This document shows positions 24,061 through 34,866 of a DNA stretch of 64,000 nucleotides, in pieces (position 1 is the first letter of the stretch; the number at the start of each line of letters is the position of its first letter). The DNA comes from Sulfuriferula sp. (GTDB taxonomy: Bacteria; Pseudomonadota; Gammaproteobacteria; Burkholderiales; Sulfuriferulaceae): contig JARLJL010000009.1 in the NCBI GenBank assembly GCA_031291235.1, forward strand, positions 1 to 64,000, written 5' to 3'. Both the position numbers and the translations under genes were made by a program. The notes beneath the pieces are model-generated. The model was not told where the DNA came from. It saw nothing but the letters and a program-made list of their open reading frames with translations, and did no database searches.

Positions 24061-25044
24061 ATGAACGCCACCTTAGCCCTTACTGCCGGCGAACCTGCCG
24101 GTATCGGCCCGGATCTATGCGTGATGCTCGCGCAGACCCAGCGGCAGCATCGTATCGTGGCTATCGCCGATCGCGACCTCATTGCAGAGCGGGCCGCACG
24201 GTTAAATTTGCCGCTGCGCATACGGGAATATGCCGGCGATCCAGCTGCAACCGACGCCGGCGTACTGAGCGTATTGCACCTGCCGTTAGCCGAGCCGGCA
24301 ATAGCCGGCGTGCTTAACCCGGCCAACGGCACCTATGTGCTGGCAACGCTTAGTCGCGCCGTAACAGGCTGCGTCAACGGCGAATTTGCCGCCATGGTGA
24401 CTGCTCCGGTACATAAAGCAGTGATCAATCAGGCTGGCGTCGCTTTCACCGGACACACTGAATTTCTGGCCGAGGCCACACATACTGCACACGTCGTCAT
24501 GATGCTGGTCGGCGGCGGCATGCGTGTCGCACTCGCTACCACACACTTGCCACTACGTCGCGTCGCCGATGAAATCACTGCCGAGTCGCTAACCACCACG
24601 CTGCGTATCCTGCATCGGGACATGGTGCAATATTTCCACACCCCCCAGCCGCACATACTGGTCGCCGGACTCAACCCGCATGCCGGCGAATCCGGCCATC
24701 TGGGCGATGAGGAAATCCGCATTATCGAGCCGGTACTGAATGCGTTACGAGCCGAAGGCATGCACCTTACCGGCCCGCTGCCGGCCGATACGCTATTTAA
24801 TCCGGCGCGTCTGGCCGAAGCCGATTGCGTCCTGACGATGTACCACGACCAGGGGCTGCCCGTGCTCAAATACGCCAGCTTCGGCGGCGGCGTCAACGTC
24901 ACGTTGGGCCTGCCCATCATTCGCACTTCCGTAGACCACGGCACCGCACTCGACCTTGCCGGCACCGGCAAGGCGCATGTCGGCAGTCTGATTGCCGCCA
25001 TTTCGTTGGCGGAACAAATGAGCAGCAACCGCCACCATGTCTAA
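24061..25044 (+). CDS. pdxA: 4-hydroxythreonine-4-phosphate dehydrogenase PdxA
   Basis: A 327-residue NAD-dependent dehydrogenase of pyridoxal phosphate synthesis. The family start LALTAGEPAGIGPDLC is present, as are the metal-binding histidines in FTGHTEFLA and AGLNPHAGESGHLGDEE and the C-terminal MYHDQGLPVLKYASFGGGVN. It converts 4-phosphohydroxy-L-threonine to the precursor condensed by PdxJ. It lies 82 bases after surA, and its end overlaps rsmA by eight bases. Confidence 0.95.
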   Translation: MNATLALTAGEPAGIGPDLCVMLAQTQRQHRIVAIADRDLIAERAARLNLPLRIREYAGDPAATDAGVLSVLHLPLAEPAIAGVLNPANGTYVLATLSRAVTGCVNGEFAAMVTAPVHKAVINQAGVAFTGHTEFLAEATHTAHVVMMLVGGGMRVALATTHLPLRRVADEITAESLTTTLRILHRDMVQYFHTPQPHILVAGLNPHAGESGHLGDEEIRIIEPVLNALRAEGMHLTGPLPADTLFNPARLAEADCVLTMYHDQGLPVLKYASFGGGVNVTLGLPIIRTSVDHGTALDLAGTGKAHVGSLIAAISLAEQMSSNRHHV

Positions 25045-25819
25045 ACATATCCCCCGCAAGCGCTTCGGCCAGCATTTTTTATGCGACCACGACATCATTG
25101 CCGCCATTATCCGTGCCATACACCCGCAAGCCGGCGACAATCTGGTTGAGATCGGCCCAGGTCTGGGCGCATTGACCCAGCCGCTCACGGCACATCTGGC
25201 GCATTTCCATGTCGTGGAGTTGGACCGCGATATTATTACGCGCCTGCAGCGCACCTACCCTGCGACGCAACTCACTATCCACGCAGGAGATGCGCTGGCA
25301 TTCGATTTTGCCAGTCTGGGCACCAACCTGCGTATTGTCGGCAATTTGCCGTACAACATTTCCACGCCGTTACTGTTCCATCTCGCCGAATTTGCGCCCT
25401 ATATCATCGACATGCACTTCATGCTGCAAAAGGAAGTGGTGGAACGCATGACGGCCAGCCCCAATACGCACGACTACGGCCGCCTGTCGGTCATGCTGCA
25501 ATACCGCTTCGACATGGAGTCGCTATTCGACGTACCGCCGAGCGCATTCGACCCGCCGCCCAAAGTTGATTCCGCCATCGTGCGCATGCTGCCGCGCCGG
25601 GCCGAAGACATGCAAGCCGCGAGTCTGGACACACTGGCACACGTAGTTTCCAGCGCATTTGCGCAACGCCGCAAAACCTTGCGCAACACGCTCGCGGGCA
25701 TATTAAAGCCCGATGATTTCATACATCTGGACATCGATCCGCAACGCCGCGCAGAGACCATGAGCGTGGCCGACTTTGTCCGCATCGCCAACCATATTCA
25801 ACCCAGGAAAAACTCATGA
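25037..25819 (+). CDS. rsmA: 16S rRNA dimethyladenosine transferase RsmA (KsgA)
   Basis: A 260-residue methyltransferase that dimethylates two adjacent adenines near the 3' end of 16S rRNA. Diagnostic motifs are RKRFGQHFLCD at the N terminus, LVEIGPGLGALTQPL (motif I), VVELDRDI, and IVGNLPYNISTPLL (the NLPYNIS catalytic motif). The C-terminal helical domain contains FAQRRKTLRNTL. It overlaps pdxA and the next gene (ATGA). Confidence 0.96.
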   Translation: MSKHIPRKRFGQHFLCDHDIIAAIIRAIHPQAGDNLVEIGPGLGALTQPLTAHLAHFHVVELDRDIITRLQRTYPATQLTIHAGDALAFDFASLGTNLRIVGNLPYNISTPLLFHLAEFAPYIIDMHFMLQKEVVERMTASPNTHDYGRLSVMLQYRFDMESLFDVPPSAFDPPPKVDSAIVRMLPRRAEDMQAASLDTLAHVVSSAFAQRRKTLRNTLAGILKPDDFIHLDIDPQRRAETMSVADFVRIANHIQPRKNS

Positions 25820-26286
25820 ATCTGATCGATATCGCCCAAGCCTGTCTCGACGACATGCAACTACCTGCTACACGCGTGCCTAATTTACCAGTCATCAATC
25901 TGCCCATCGAGAGCGAAAACGGCAAGCTGAACATGTTCATACACAGCCACGAAGATACGCATCGCATCTTCGTCTATACCCGCGCACAGGACATGCTGGT
26001 GCCTATCGACCGCATTGCTGCACTGGCAGAATTCCTTACACGTGCCAACTACGGACTGCCGCTGGGTAATTTCGAAATCGACATGAATGACGGTGAAATG
26101 AATTTCAAGAACAGTCTGGATATCAGCGACGGCGCACTCACCACAAAAATGGTGCAGACCCTGATCGTATTTTCGCTCGAATGCCTGAATCGCTATTTAC
26201 CCGGCATCCGCGAAGTCATTGACGGCACCGACGCGAAAGCCGCTATCGAAGCCATCGACGGCCCCACCAAGGTCGTGATCAAATAA
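25816..26286 (+). CDS. YbjN-domain protein
   Basis: A 156-residue cytoplasmic protein whose length and alpha/beta pattern fit the YbjN/type III secretion chaperone-like fold: an N-terminal helix, a strand meander (LPVINLPIESENGKLNMFIH, HRIFVYTRAQDM), a helix with AALAEFLTRANYGLP, LGNFEIDMNDGEMNFKNSLD, and a C-terminal helix pair. The molecular function of such proteins is unknown. It starts within the rsmA stop codon (ATGA), so it is translationally coupled. Fold assignment is from pattern recognition only. Confidence 0.65.
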   Translation: MNLIDIAQACLDDMQLPATRVPNLPVINLPIESENGKLNMFIHSHEDTHRIFVYTRAQDMLVPIDRIAALAEFLTRANYGLPLGNFEIDMNDGEMNFKNSLDISDGALTTKMVQTLIVFSLECLNRYLPGIREVIDGTDAKAAIEAIDGPTKVVIK

Positions 26287-26308
26287 CGCAACTCGTCAGG
26301 TGAAGCCG

Positions 26309-28624
26309 ATGCAAGACCACTACGATCCGCTCGCAGCTTATCGAACCGACACCCGCGTCGAATCAGCTTTTGCCTGGCTGGGCAAGCCGCAGATACGACT
26401 CAGTATCGCATTGATACTGGTACTCTGCGCCGCTGTTGCCGCACTATACGGACGCGGACTGCACTATCCTTTCGTATTTGACGACCGCCCGTTTTTCACT
26501 GAAATCAATCTGCATCATTACGGCGTATCGCTGTTTCACTTCGATCTGCGCTGGCTTGCCTATGCCAGTCTGGGCTGGACTTATCAGCTGTTCGGCATGG
26601 ATATTTCGGCATTGCGCTGGGGCAATATTATTTTGCACGGCATCACCGCCAGTCTGTTGTTCGTATTTTTTGTACGCCTGCTGCAGCTGACCGCGGTTGC
26701 CAAGGAGTCCAAACCGGCGATCTACACGGCATTTCTGCTGGCTCTGGCTTTTGCGGTGCATCCGGTCGGCGTTTACGGCGTAGCGTATCTGATCGAACGC
26801 AGCATCATCATGACGACCCTGTTCAGCATAGCATCGCTGCTATGTTACCTCGAAGGCATCAGCCGCGAGCGCGGCAAACTCTGGCTCAGTGCTGCCGTCG
26901 CTTTCTATTTCCTGGCGGTGTTTTCCAAGGAACACAGCGTCATGCTGCCTGCCGTGGCTGCACTACTTTCCATATTGCTACGCACCCCATTGCGCGACAT
27001 CATCCGAAAAACCTGGGGCGCGTATCTGGGCTACGCTATCGTCGGATTATTCATTGTCCTGCGCAGCAAAGGCGTGCTCGGCTCGCCATATGAACCCTAT
27101 GCGCTTAGCATGCTGGCGCAAATGTCGGAATACAATGGCGGTGTCATGCCCGAGCATGTCTATCTGTACAGCGTCATCTCGCAAGCTTATCTGTTTTTCA
27201 AATACCTGCTGCTGTGGCTGCTCCCCAACCCAGGCTGGATGGCAGTAGACCTGCGTCAGCATTTCCCCGAGCATCTCTTCAGCTGGCCGGAATTCCCTGG
27301 ATTCATCGCTTTTATCGTCTATCCCGTTATCGCCGTCTGGTTATTGCGCCAGGGCGGACGCCGCGGATTGGCCGGATTTGCCATGCTGACGCCGTGGCTG
27401 CTGTTCTTCACCGAACTGGTGTCGGTACGGCTGCAGGAACCTTTCGTGCTGTATCGCAGTTATTTATGGATGAGCGTATTGCCGTTGCTGCTGGTGGGTA
27501 TCTTCGGCGTACTCGACAATTACCGCAAACAACTCGCCATGCTGGCAGCATGCGCCGTACTGGCATTTATCAGCTGGGGGCGGATCGGGACGTTTGCCGA
27601 CCCGATTACGCTATGGACCGACGCAGTTAATAAAAACACCGATACCCGTCTGATCGGCTCGGAGCGTGCGCTCACCAACCGCGGCTATGCACTGATGCAG
27701 GCGGGTCAGCTTGCCGCTGCCCGACGCGATATGACAGCAGCATTGGCGATTAATCCGCAACAACAGGAAGCCAACTTCGACATGGCGGTACTCGACATGA
27801 ACGAGGGTAAAGCCGATGAAGCGCTGGCGCTGTACACCAAAACCATCGCATTAAAACCAGATTTCGCGGATGCCTGGCTTAATCGCGGTTACTTGCAGTT
27901 CAGGCTCGGCCGCCTTCAGGAAAGTATCGCCGATTACAACCATGCCCTGCAACTGCAACCGGAAAACGCAGATGCCTTGCTCGATCGCGGTCTGAGTTAT
28001 GCCGCGCTGGGACAAACCGATGCCGCGCTGACCGATATGAATCAGGCTATCAATCTCGCGCCCGGCAATGCCCAGACATGGCTCAATCGCGGCATCGTCT
28101 ACGCCCAGCAACATCAGGCGCAATTGGCATTAGCGGATATGAATACGGCCATTCGACTGGCGCCCGACTATGCACCGGCTTATTACAATCGCGGCTATCT
28201 GGCCCTCATCAACGGCCAACGCAGCGAAGCGGCACGCGACTTGCAAGCCGCACTGACTATCAACCCCAACTATACCGAGGCGCTGGTACAGCTCGCGACG
28301 CTGCATATCCTCGACGCCCAATACGACACGGCATTGAGTTTGCTGGATCGCGCCATCGCACTGCAACCGCAGGCTGCGCCGTTATATGTGACCCGCGGCG
28401 CCGTCCAGGCCGGATTGCAGCATAACGATGCCGCGCTGCAAGACTATGAACACGCAATACAGCTCGCTCCAGACAATTACCGTGCGCAGTTAAGCAAAGG
28501 CATGCTACTGGTGGGGCTCAATCGCCGCAGCGAAGCCATGCCTGCCTTGCAAGCCGTATGCCGCCTGGATCAGGGTGCAGCATGCGCCAAAGCGAAACAG
28601 TTAATGGCAGATGGCGGCCGATAA
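26309..28624 (+). CDS. GT-C-like membrane protein with C-terminal TPR repeats
   Basis: A 771-residue protein with about ten transmembrane helices in residues 30-435 and at least eight tetratricopeptide repeats in the C-terminal 320 residues (for example TDAALTDMNQAINLAPGNAQ and ADMNTAIRLAPDYAPAYYNR). The first periplasmic loop has LHYPFVFDDRPFF, an acidic motif in the position of the catalytic aspartates of GT-C glycosyltransferases. The whole layout resembles animal TMTC O-mannosyltransferases. ATG 26309 follows AGGTG; a GTG at 26300 is the alternative. It may glycosylate exported proteins; the substrate is unknown. It overlaps the next gene by 14 bases. Confidence 0.75.
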   Translation: MQDHYDPLAAYRTDTRVESAFAWLGKPQIRLSIALILVLCAAVAALYGRGLHYPFVFDDRPFFTEINLHHYGVSLFHFDLRWLAYASLGWTYQLFGMDISALRWGNIILHGITASLLFVFFVRLLQLTAVAKESKPAIYTAFLLALAFAVHPVGVYGVAYLIERSIIMTTLFSIASLLCYLEGISRERGKLWLSAAVAFYFLAVFSKEHSVMLPAVAALLSILLRTPLRDIIRKTWGAYLGYAIVGLFIVLRSKGVLGSPYEPYALSMLAQMSEYNGGVMPEHVYLYSVISQAYLFFKYLLLWLLPNPGWMAVDLRQHFPEHLFSWPEFPGFIAFIVYPVIAVWLLRQGGRRGLAGFAMLTPWLLFFTELVSVRLQEPFVLYRSYLWMSVLPLLLVGIFGVLDNYRKQLAMLAACAVLAFISWGRIGTFADPITLWTDAVNKNTDTRLIGSERALTNRGYALMQAGQLAAARRDMTAALAINPQQQEANFDMAVLDMNEGKADEALALYTKTIALKPDFADAWLNRGYLQFRLGRLQESIADYNHALQLQPENADALLDRGLSYAALGQTDAALTDMNQAINLAPGNAQTWLNRGIVYAQQHQAQLALADMNTAIRLAPDYAPAYYNRGYLALINGQRSEAARDLQAALTINPNYTEALVQLATLHILDAQYDTALSLLDRAIALQPQAAPLYVTRGAVQAGLQHNDAALQDYEHAIQLAPDNYRAQLSKGMLLVGLNRRSEAMPALQAVCRLDQGAACAKAKQLMADGGR

Positions 28625-31600
28625 TTTCAACGGCATTGCACTCGATCCCGACAAGTCCGTCGTCGTTGAGGCTTGCGCGGGCAGCGGCAAAACCTGGCTA
28701 CTGGTAGCGCGCATCGTCCGCCTGTTGTTAGCGGGCGTGCCGCCAGCCGAAATACTGGCGATCACTTTTACCCGCAAAGCGGCACGGGAAATGCAAGCAA
28801 GACTGGACGAGTGGCTACGTTTTTGCGCCAGCGCAAGCGACGACGAAGTGCGGCAGTTCCTGCGCCAACGCGCTGTGGCAGAAGATGAACTCGACGCCAA
28901 ACTGCCGTTGGCGCGCAGCCTGTTCGAACGCGTGCTCACCGCCCGCCCGGGCGTTACCATCAGCACATTCCACGCATGGTTTCTGGAAGTCATCCAGCGG
29001 GCGCCGCTGGAAACGGGGCTGACTGGCCGCGGCCTGGCCGAGCAGACGCTGGCCCTGCAGCAAAGCGCGTGGGCATCGCTCACGCAGCAACTGATACATC
29101 ATCCCGACACACCGCTCGCACTCGCCATGCAAGATTTGCTGGCCGAATTCGGCTTGTCCAGTACACGAAAACTGCTACAGAATTTCATCCATCGCCGCAC
29201 CGAATGGTGGGCGTACACCGAAACGCAAGCCGACCCGCTACAGTACGCTCTCGACCAGCTGGAACGTGAAATCGGCGTATCCGTCGATGCCGACATCGCT
29301 GCCGAGCTCTTTGCAGATAGTGGTTTAGTCGCGGATCTGTACGAATACGCACATCTGCTGGGATTAAATACGGCCACCACGCAACAACGCACTGCAGACA
29401 TCATCGCTGCCATGAACGCCGATCTGTCAGCTGAACAACGCTTTGAGGCACTGTGCCTGAGCGCTTTATCCGGCAAGGGCGAACTGTATGTGCTCAAACC
29501 CAGCAGCACGCAGGAAAAGCGTCTGGGTGCAGCAGCGCAAGAAGCGATGATCACGCTCCACTATCAGATAGGCGAGCGTCTCATCACCACCCGCAAGCAA
29601 CGGCTGGCACAAGCCAGCTATCGCTGCAACGCACGCGCATTGGCGCTGGGTACTGCGCTGCTCGAACACTATCAGGCCGCAAAAAACGAGGCCCGCGTAC
29701 TGGATTTCGGCGATGTGGAATGGCAGGTTGCACAACTGTTATCCAACTCTGAGCACGCCGAATACATACAGTTGAAACTGGATGCGCGTTACAGCCACAT
29801 TCTGCTCGATGAATTCCAGGACACCAACCCCGTACAATGGCGGGTATTGCAGGCGTGGTTTGAAGCCGCGCATCAAGCCGGCCAGATGCCAAAAATTTTC
29901 CTCGTAGGCGATCCCAAGCAATCGATTTACCGTTTCCGCGGTGCGGAAGCGGGGCTATTCGATCTCGCCGGAAGCTATCTGCAAACACGCGGCGCCCGCT
30001 ACCTCAGCCAGAATCACACCCGGCGCAGCGCAGCGCGCATCGTCGATGCGCTTAACGCTACTTTCACCCGGCTGGCCGATGATTACACCTTATTCCAGCC
30101 GCATCAGGTCTACGACAGCAGCCGACCGGGCCGCATCGAGGTGCTGGCGCTTGCTGCCGCCGAGCAAATCGAGCAGGCAACCCATACCGGCTACCGCAAT
30201 CCGCTGACCGAAGCCAGAACCGACGATACGGATAACAATGCCCGCGAGGTTGAAGCCGCTCGGCTCGCAAGCCGAATTACCGACATCGTCGCGCACTGGG
30301 TAATCGACGACGCCGATGGTGGCACTCGTCCTGCACAATTCAGCGACATCATGATACTGGTACGCAATCGCACCCATCTGGCCAAATACGAACGCGCGCT
30401 GAAACATGCACAAATCCCCTATACCAGCACCCGACGCGGCGGCCTGCTGGACAGCATGGAAATCGGCGATTTGCTCGGCTTGTTACAGTTTCTGGCCACG
30501 CCTAACGCCGACCTGGCCCTCGCCCGCATCCTGCGCTCGCCGATTTTTTCCTGCAGCGACGAAGATTTATTGCACATACGCGCGGCGCAGCAGCTCACCG
30601 CAAACAAACACTGGTGGCCGACATTGCAGGTACTGGAAAACCCCGGCAGCAGCTTGCAACGCGCTATCGCGCTATTGCAGCGCTGGATCGATCTGGCCGG
30701 CCAACTGCCGGTGCACGACCTGCTCGACCGCATCTATTTCGAAGCCAACCTCATCGACCGCTACCGTGCCGCTGCACCGACAGCATTGCAAAGCAGCGTC
30801 AACGCCAATCTGACCGCATTCATCGCACTGACGCTCACCTTGTCCGGGGGGCGTTATCCGAGCCTGCCGCGGTTTCTTGAGGACATCGCCAACTTGCATC
30901 AGGATAGCGATGAAACCCCCGATGAAGGCGAAACCCCGGATGCGGGCAACACGGTTACCATCCATACTGTACACGGCGCCAAGGGCCTGGAAGCACCTAT
31001 CGTCTGGCTGCTGGACGCGGGCGCACGCAAACCCAGAACCGACAATTATCGCGTATTGTTGAACTGGGAACCCGATGCGCCACGCCCCGCCCATTTTTCA
31101 CTGATAACGACGCAGGATCGCACGGCGGAATATCAGCAGATTTACCTGGAGCAGGAAGCCCGGCATGCGCAACGCGAAGATTACAACTTGCTGTACGTCG
31201 CGATGACACGCGCCCGCCAAGCCCTGATCGTATCCGGCGTCACCAGCCGCAACGGTAGCCAGAACTGGCATCGGACCATTTTAACTGCGCTGGCGCAGGA
31301 TGCTGAATATGCGATCAGCGGCGACGATCTGACGCAACGCGAAATCAGCATCAACGCCAGCACAGCCGTCATCGCAACGGCACCTGCTCTGCCTGCCGCC
31401 ATCAATCAGCCGTACCCCATAGGTCAATATACGGCGGCTGGCGATACGGCGGCTACTGCTTACGGCACGCTGGTGCATCTGTTGCTGGAAGCGATCGCGC
31501 CGCCTCGCGCTGTCGCAGACGCAGCCTTATTGCGTACGCTGTTCGGTGCGCATGCTGAATTCGAGGTCGCCAGCCGGCACGCCAGAGATATTATCGGCCA

Positions 31601-31889
31601 ACCGCATTTGCAGCGCTTCTTCGACCCGACTCAATATCGCCGCGCCTACAATGAACTCGGCTATCTGCGGCAGGACGGCAGCACTCACCGTATCGATCGC
31701 GTGGTCGAATTTGAAAATGAAGTATGGGTGCTGGATTACAAAACCGATCGCAACGAAAATGGGCAGCAACTCATCCAGCGCCATCGCGCCCAGCTAATCG
31801 AATATCAAACGGCGATGCGCGTATGCTACCCTGCACACACAATATGCTGCGCCGTAATCAGCGCGAACGGCGAGTTGGTGATGCTGTAG
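28611..31889 (+). CDS. AddA/RecB-like UvrD-type helicase-nuclease
   Basis: A 1092-residue protein. Superfamily 1A helicase motifs are VEACAGSGKTWLLVARI (Walker A), ITFTRKAAREMQARL, LLDEFQDTNPVQW (Walker B), VGDPKQSIYRFRGAEAG, and VTIHTVHGAKGLEAPIVWLL (motif V). A C-terminal PD-(D/E)XK nuclease domain includes HRIDRVVEFENEVWVLDYKTDR. It fits the exonuclease V beta/AddA type that resects double-strand breaks. The AddB-like partner normally encoded next to it is not in this window; the upstream gene encodes the TPR protein instead, with an unusual 14-base overlap. It is followed by a hairpin shared with convergent glyS. Confidence 0.88.
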   Translation: MAADNFNGIALDPDKSVVVEACAGSGKTWLLVARIVRLLLAGVPPAEILAITFTRKAAREMQARLDEWLRFCASASDDEVRQFLRQRAVAEDELDAKLPLARSLFERVLTARPGVTISTFHAWFLEVIQRAPLETGLTGRGLAEQTLALQQSAWASLTQQLIHHPDTPLALAMQDLLAEFGLSSTRKLLQNFIHRRTEWWAYTETQADPLQYALDQLEREIGVSVDADIAAELFADSGLVADLYEYAHLLGLNTATTQQRTADIIAAMNADLSAEQRFEALCLSALSGKGELYVLKPSSTQEKRLGAAAQEAMITLHYQIGERLITTRKQRLAQASYRCNARALALGTALLEHYQAAKNEARVLDFGDVEWQVAQLLSNSEHAEYIQLKLDARYSHILLDEFQDTNPVQWRVLQAWFEAAHQAGQMPKIFLVGDPKQSIYRFRGAEAGLFDLAGSYLQTRGARYLSQNHTRRSAARIVDALNATFTRLADDYTLFQPHQVYDSSRPGRIEVLALAAAEQIEQATHTGYRNPLTEARTDDTDNNAREVEAARLASRITDIVAHWVIDDADGGTRPAQFSDIMILVRNRTHLAKYERALKHAQIPYTSTRRGGLLDSMEIGDLLGLLQFLATPNADLALARILRSPIFSCSDEDLLHIRAAQQLTANKHWWPTLQVLENPGSSLQRAIALLQRWIDLAGQLPVHDLLDRIYFEANLIDRYRAAAPTALQSSVNANLTAFIALTLTLSGGRYPSLPRFLEDIANLHQDSDETPDEGETPDAGNTVTIHTVHGAKGLEAPIVWLLDAGARKPRTDNYRVLLNWEPDAPRPAHFSLITTQDRTAEYQQIYLEQEARHAQREDYNLLYVAMTRARQALIVSGVTSRNGSQNWHRTILTALAQDAEYAISGDDLTQREISINASTAVIATAPALPAAINQPYPIGQYTAAGDTAATAYGTLVHLLLEAIAPPRAVADAALLRTLFGAHAEFEVASRHARDIIGQPHLQRFFDPTQYRRAYNELGYLRQDGSTHRIDRVVEFENEVWVLDYKTDRNENGQQLIQRHRAQLIEYQTAMRVCYPAHTICCAVISANGELVML

Positions 31890-31911
31890 GCTGTGCCGGT
31901 TTCCCGGCACA
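31888..31911. terminator. Bidirectional hairpin between convergent genes
   Basis: A 10-bp stem (31888-31897 GCTGTGCCGG, 31902-31911 CCGGCACAGC) with loop TTTC fills the 29-base gap between the helicase-nuclease gene and glyS, which converge. It likely ends both transcripts although no U-tract is present. Confidence 0.6.
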
Positions 31912-31918
31912 GCGCCAA

Positions 31919-33982
31919 TCAGGCCGACAACATCGAAATATCGGCAACCTGATTCATCATGTCGCCCAGCGCATGCAGCAGTGCAAGCCGATTCTGACGC
32001 ACGTTCGCGTCTTCCGCCATGACCATCACCGTATCGAAAAACACATCGACAGCATTGCGCACGCCGGCTAGCGCTGTGAGTGCCGCAGTATAGTCGCCCG
32101 CGCCGACAAACGCCGCAACCTGCGGCGCCAGCTGGGTGACGCGTGCATGCAGTTCCTTTTCAGCGCCATCCTCGAGCAGTGCGGGATTCACCGTACCCAA
32201 AACATCGCCGGCTTTTTTCAGAATATTGCGCACGCGCTTGTTGGCGGCAGCCAGCGCAGCAGCTTCGGGCAACTTGCGGAATTCACGCACAGCGTGAATA
32301 CGCGTCAGCACCAGATCCATGCGCTCCGGCTGATTGGCCAGCACAGCCTCAATCTCACCGGGTTCGAAATCCTGTTCCCGGAGATAGTGCCGCATGCGGT
32401 CCAGCATAAAGCCGTACACATCAAGATTGACGCCGTCAGCGACGACACCCGCCGGAAATGCAGCTTGCGCATGCACAAGCAGGGCCGGCAACGATAATGC
32501 CAGCGGCGTTTCTATCAGTATGCGCAACACGCCCAATGCGGCGCGGCGCAATCCGAACGGATCCTTGTCGCCGGTCGGAATCAGGCCGATACCGAAGATA
32601 CCGACGAGCGTATCCAGCTTGTCAGCCAATGCCACGCTGGCGGCAATCGGCCCTTGCGGCAAAGCATCCCCGGCAAAACGCGGCTGATAATGCGCACTGA
32701 TTGCTGCAGCCACATCGGCCGATTCGCCGTCATGCAATGCGTAATGCGTACCCATCATGCCTTGCAGCTCGGGGAATTCGCCAACCATGTCGGTCAGCAG
32801 ATCGGCCTTGGCCAGCCAGGCAGCACGTGCGGCAGCGGCGGTATCTGCATGCAATAGCGCGGCTATGCTGCTTGCCATATGCTGCATGCGGGTAACGCGT
32901 TGCAGCTGGCTGCCGAGCTTATTGTGATACACCACTTGCGCCAGTTTCTCGACGCGGCTATCCAGACTGATTTTACGGTCCTGGTCGAAAAAGAAGCGCG
33001 CATCCGATAACCGTGCCCGTAACACACGTTCGTTACCCTGAATAATATGGCGCGGATCGTCGGTTTGCAGGTTGGACACGACCAGAAACCGCGGCAGCAA
33101 ATTGCCGCTGCGATCGGCCAGCGGGAAATATTTCTGATGCTGCTTCATCGACAGGATCAGGCATGCCTGCGGCACTTCCAGAAAATCAGCGCTGAAAGTC
33201 CCGGCATACACTGTCGGGAACTCAACCAGACCGGTAACTTCATCCAGCAGCGCTTCATCCCACAGCACCTCGGCATCGCCGGCAGCAGCAGCCAGCTGTT
33301 GCCGGATGCTGTCGCGGCGCTCCGCGAAACTTGCCATGATGCGCCCCTGTTGCAGCAAGCTCTGTACATAGCCATCTGCATGCGCAATGGTTATCGCGCC
33401 TTGCGATAGAAAACGATGACCCACTGTGACATTGCCGCTGTTGAGACCCAGCAATTCACCGGCAATCACATCAGCGCCATGCAGCATGATCAGGCCGTGT
33501 ACCGGCCGCACAAACTCGACATCGCTATCGCCCCAGCGCATTAGTTTCGCGACCGGCAGTTTCTTCAGCACCTCGGCCACCATGCCGGACAAGTGCTGCG
33601 CCAGCGGCTCGCCGGTCTGGGTGGTACGATAAACGTAACATTCCTGTTTGCCATCGTGCATGGTCGTCAGCTCGCTCACGTCCACGCCGCAAGAACGGGC
33701 AAAACCTGTCAGTGCCGGCGTGGGCTGACCATCTTTCATGCCTGCGGCAACAGCCGGACCCTTGCGCTCGATCTGGCGCGGCGGCTGGATTGCAGCTACC
33801 TGCGGAATGCACACCGCGAGTCGCCGCGGTGTGGCATAGGCAGTCACAGCACCGATGTCGTCGACAAATCCCTGTGCCTTGAGCGCAGCAGCGATGCCGC
33901 CGCTGAACGCATCAGACAGTTTTTGCAGGGATTTTGGCGGCAGTTCTTCAGTCTGCAATTCGATTAACAAGCTTGCGTTCAT
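31919..33982 (-). CDS. glyS: Glycyl-tRNA synthetase beta subunit
   Basis: A 687-residue beta chain of the alpha2beta2 bacterial glycyl-tRNA synthetase. It has the family start [40 protein letters not shown] in the middle, and [34 protein letters not shown] (HD-like domain; shown only in part as [16 protein letters not shown]). An anticodon-binding DALR-like C terminus completes it. It binds tRNA and supports catalysis by the alpha subunit encoded four bases upstream with overlap. Standard glyQS operon. Confidence 0.96.
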   Translation of the reverse strand: MNASLLIELQTEELPPKSLQKLSDAFSGGIAAALKAQGFVDDIGAVTAYATPRRLAVCIPQVAAIQPPRQIERKGPAVAAGMKDGQPTPALTGFARSCGVDVSELTTMHDGKQECYVYRTTQTGEPLAQHLSGMVAEVLKKLPVAKLMRWGDSDVEFVRPVHGLIMLHGADVIAGELLGLNSGNVTVGHRFLSQGAITIAHADGYVQSLLQQGRIMASFAERRDSIRQQLAAAAGDAEVLWDEALLDEVTGLVEFPTVYAGTFSADFLEVPQACLILSMKQHQKYFPLADRSGNLLPRFLVVSNLQTDDPRHIIQGNERVLRARLSDARFFFDQDRKISLDSRVEKLAQVVYHNKLGSQLQRVTRMQHMASSIAALLHADTAAAARAAWLAKADLLTDMVGEFPELQGMMGTHYALHDGESADVAAAISAHYQPRFAGDALPQGPIAASVALADKLDTLVGIFGIGLIPTGDKDPFGLRRAALGVLRILIETPLALSLPALLVHAQAAFPAGVVADGVNLDVYGFMLDRMRHYLREQDFEPGEIEAVLANQPERMDLVLTRIHAVREFRKLPEAAALAAANKRVRNILKKAGDVLGTVNPALLEDGAEKELHARVTQLAPQVAAFVGAGDYTAALTALAGVRNAVDVFFDTVMVMAEDANVRQNRLALLHALGDMMNQVADISMLSA

Positions 33983-34866
33983 GCCGACTCTCCCGATTTA
34001 TTCAGCATGGGGAATCCCAACACTTCGCGCGCATCGTAATAAGCCTGCGCAACTTTGCGCGACAAGGCACGCACGCGGCCGATATAGGCAGCGCGTTCGG
34101 TCACCGAGATCGCGCCGCGCGCATCCAGCAAATTAAAAGTGTGCGAACATTTCATCACCATTTCGAAGCCGGGCAGCGGCAAGCCCAAATCCATCAGGCG
34201 CGCCGCTTCGCGTTCGAAATCGTTAAATTGCTGAAACAGCCAGTGCGTATTGGAATGTTCGAAATTGTATTTGGACTGTTCGACTTCGTTCTGGTGGTAG
34301 ACGTCACCGTAGCTGACGCCTTTCGTCCATACCAGATCGTAAACGTTCTCGACGCCCTGCAAATACATCGCCAGTCGCTCCAGACCATAGGTGATTTCGC
34401 CCAGTACCGGCTTGCATTTCAAACCGCCGACTTCCTGAAAATAGGTAAACTGGGTCACTTCCATACCGTTGAGCCAGACTTCCCAGCCCAGCCCCCAGGC
34501 GCCCAGGGTAGGCGATTCCCAATCGTCCTCGACAAAGCGAATATCGTGCACGCAGGGATCCACGCCCAGCGCGCGCAAGCTATCCAGATACAGTTCCTGA
34601 ATATTGTCCGGGCTGGGTTTCAGCACCACTTGAAACTGGTAATAATGCTGCAGGCGGTTAGGGTTTTCGCCATAGCGGCCGTCTTTGGGTCGGCGCGACG
34701 GTTGCACGAATGCAGCCTTCCACGGCTCAGGCCCCAGCGCACGCAAGAAGGTTGCGGTATGAAACGTCCCGGCCCCCATTTCCATGTCGTAAGGTTGCAG
34801 CAATACGCAACCCTGTTTCGCCCAAAACTGCTGGAGCGTCAATATAATCTCTTGAAAAGTCAGCAT
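33979..34866 (-). CDS. glyQ: Glycyl-tRNA synthetase alpha subunit
   Basis: A 295-residue catalytic subunit. It begins [20 protein letters not shown] and contains [40 protein letters not shown] and [20 protein letters not shown], all hallmark GlyQ stretches forming the class II aminoacylation site. It charges tRNA(Gly) with GlyS. The gene leads the glyQS pair; 120 bases separate it from the upstream two-component system, with no other gene in the gap. Confidence 0.97.
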   Translation of the reverse strand: MLTFQEIILTLQQFWAKQGCVLLQPYDMEMGAGTFHTATFLRALGPEPWKAAFVQPSRRPKDGRYGENPNRLQHYYQFQVVLKPSPDNIQELYLDSLRALGVDPCVHDIRFVEDDWESPTLGAWGLGWEVWLNGMEVTQFTYFQEVGGLKCKPVLGEITYGLERLAMYLQGVENVYDLVWTKGVSYGDVYHQNEVEQSKYNFEHSNTHWLFQQFNDFEREAARLMDLGLPLPGFEMVMKCSHTFNLLDARGAISVTERAAYIGRVRALSRKVAQAYYDAREVLGFPMLNKSGESA

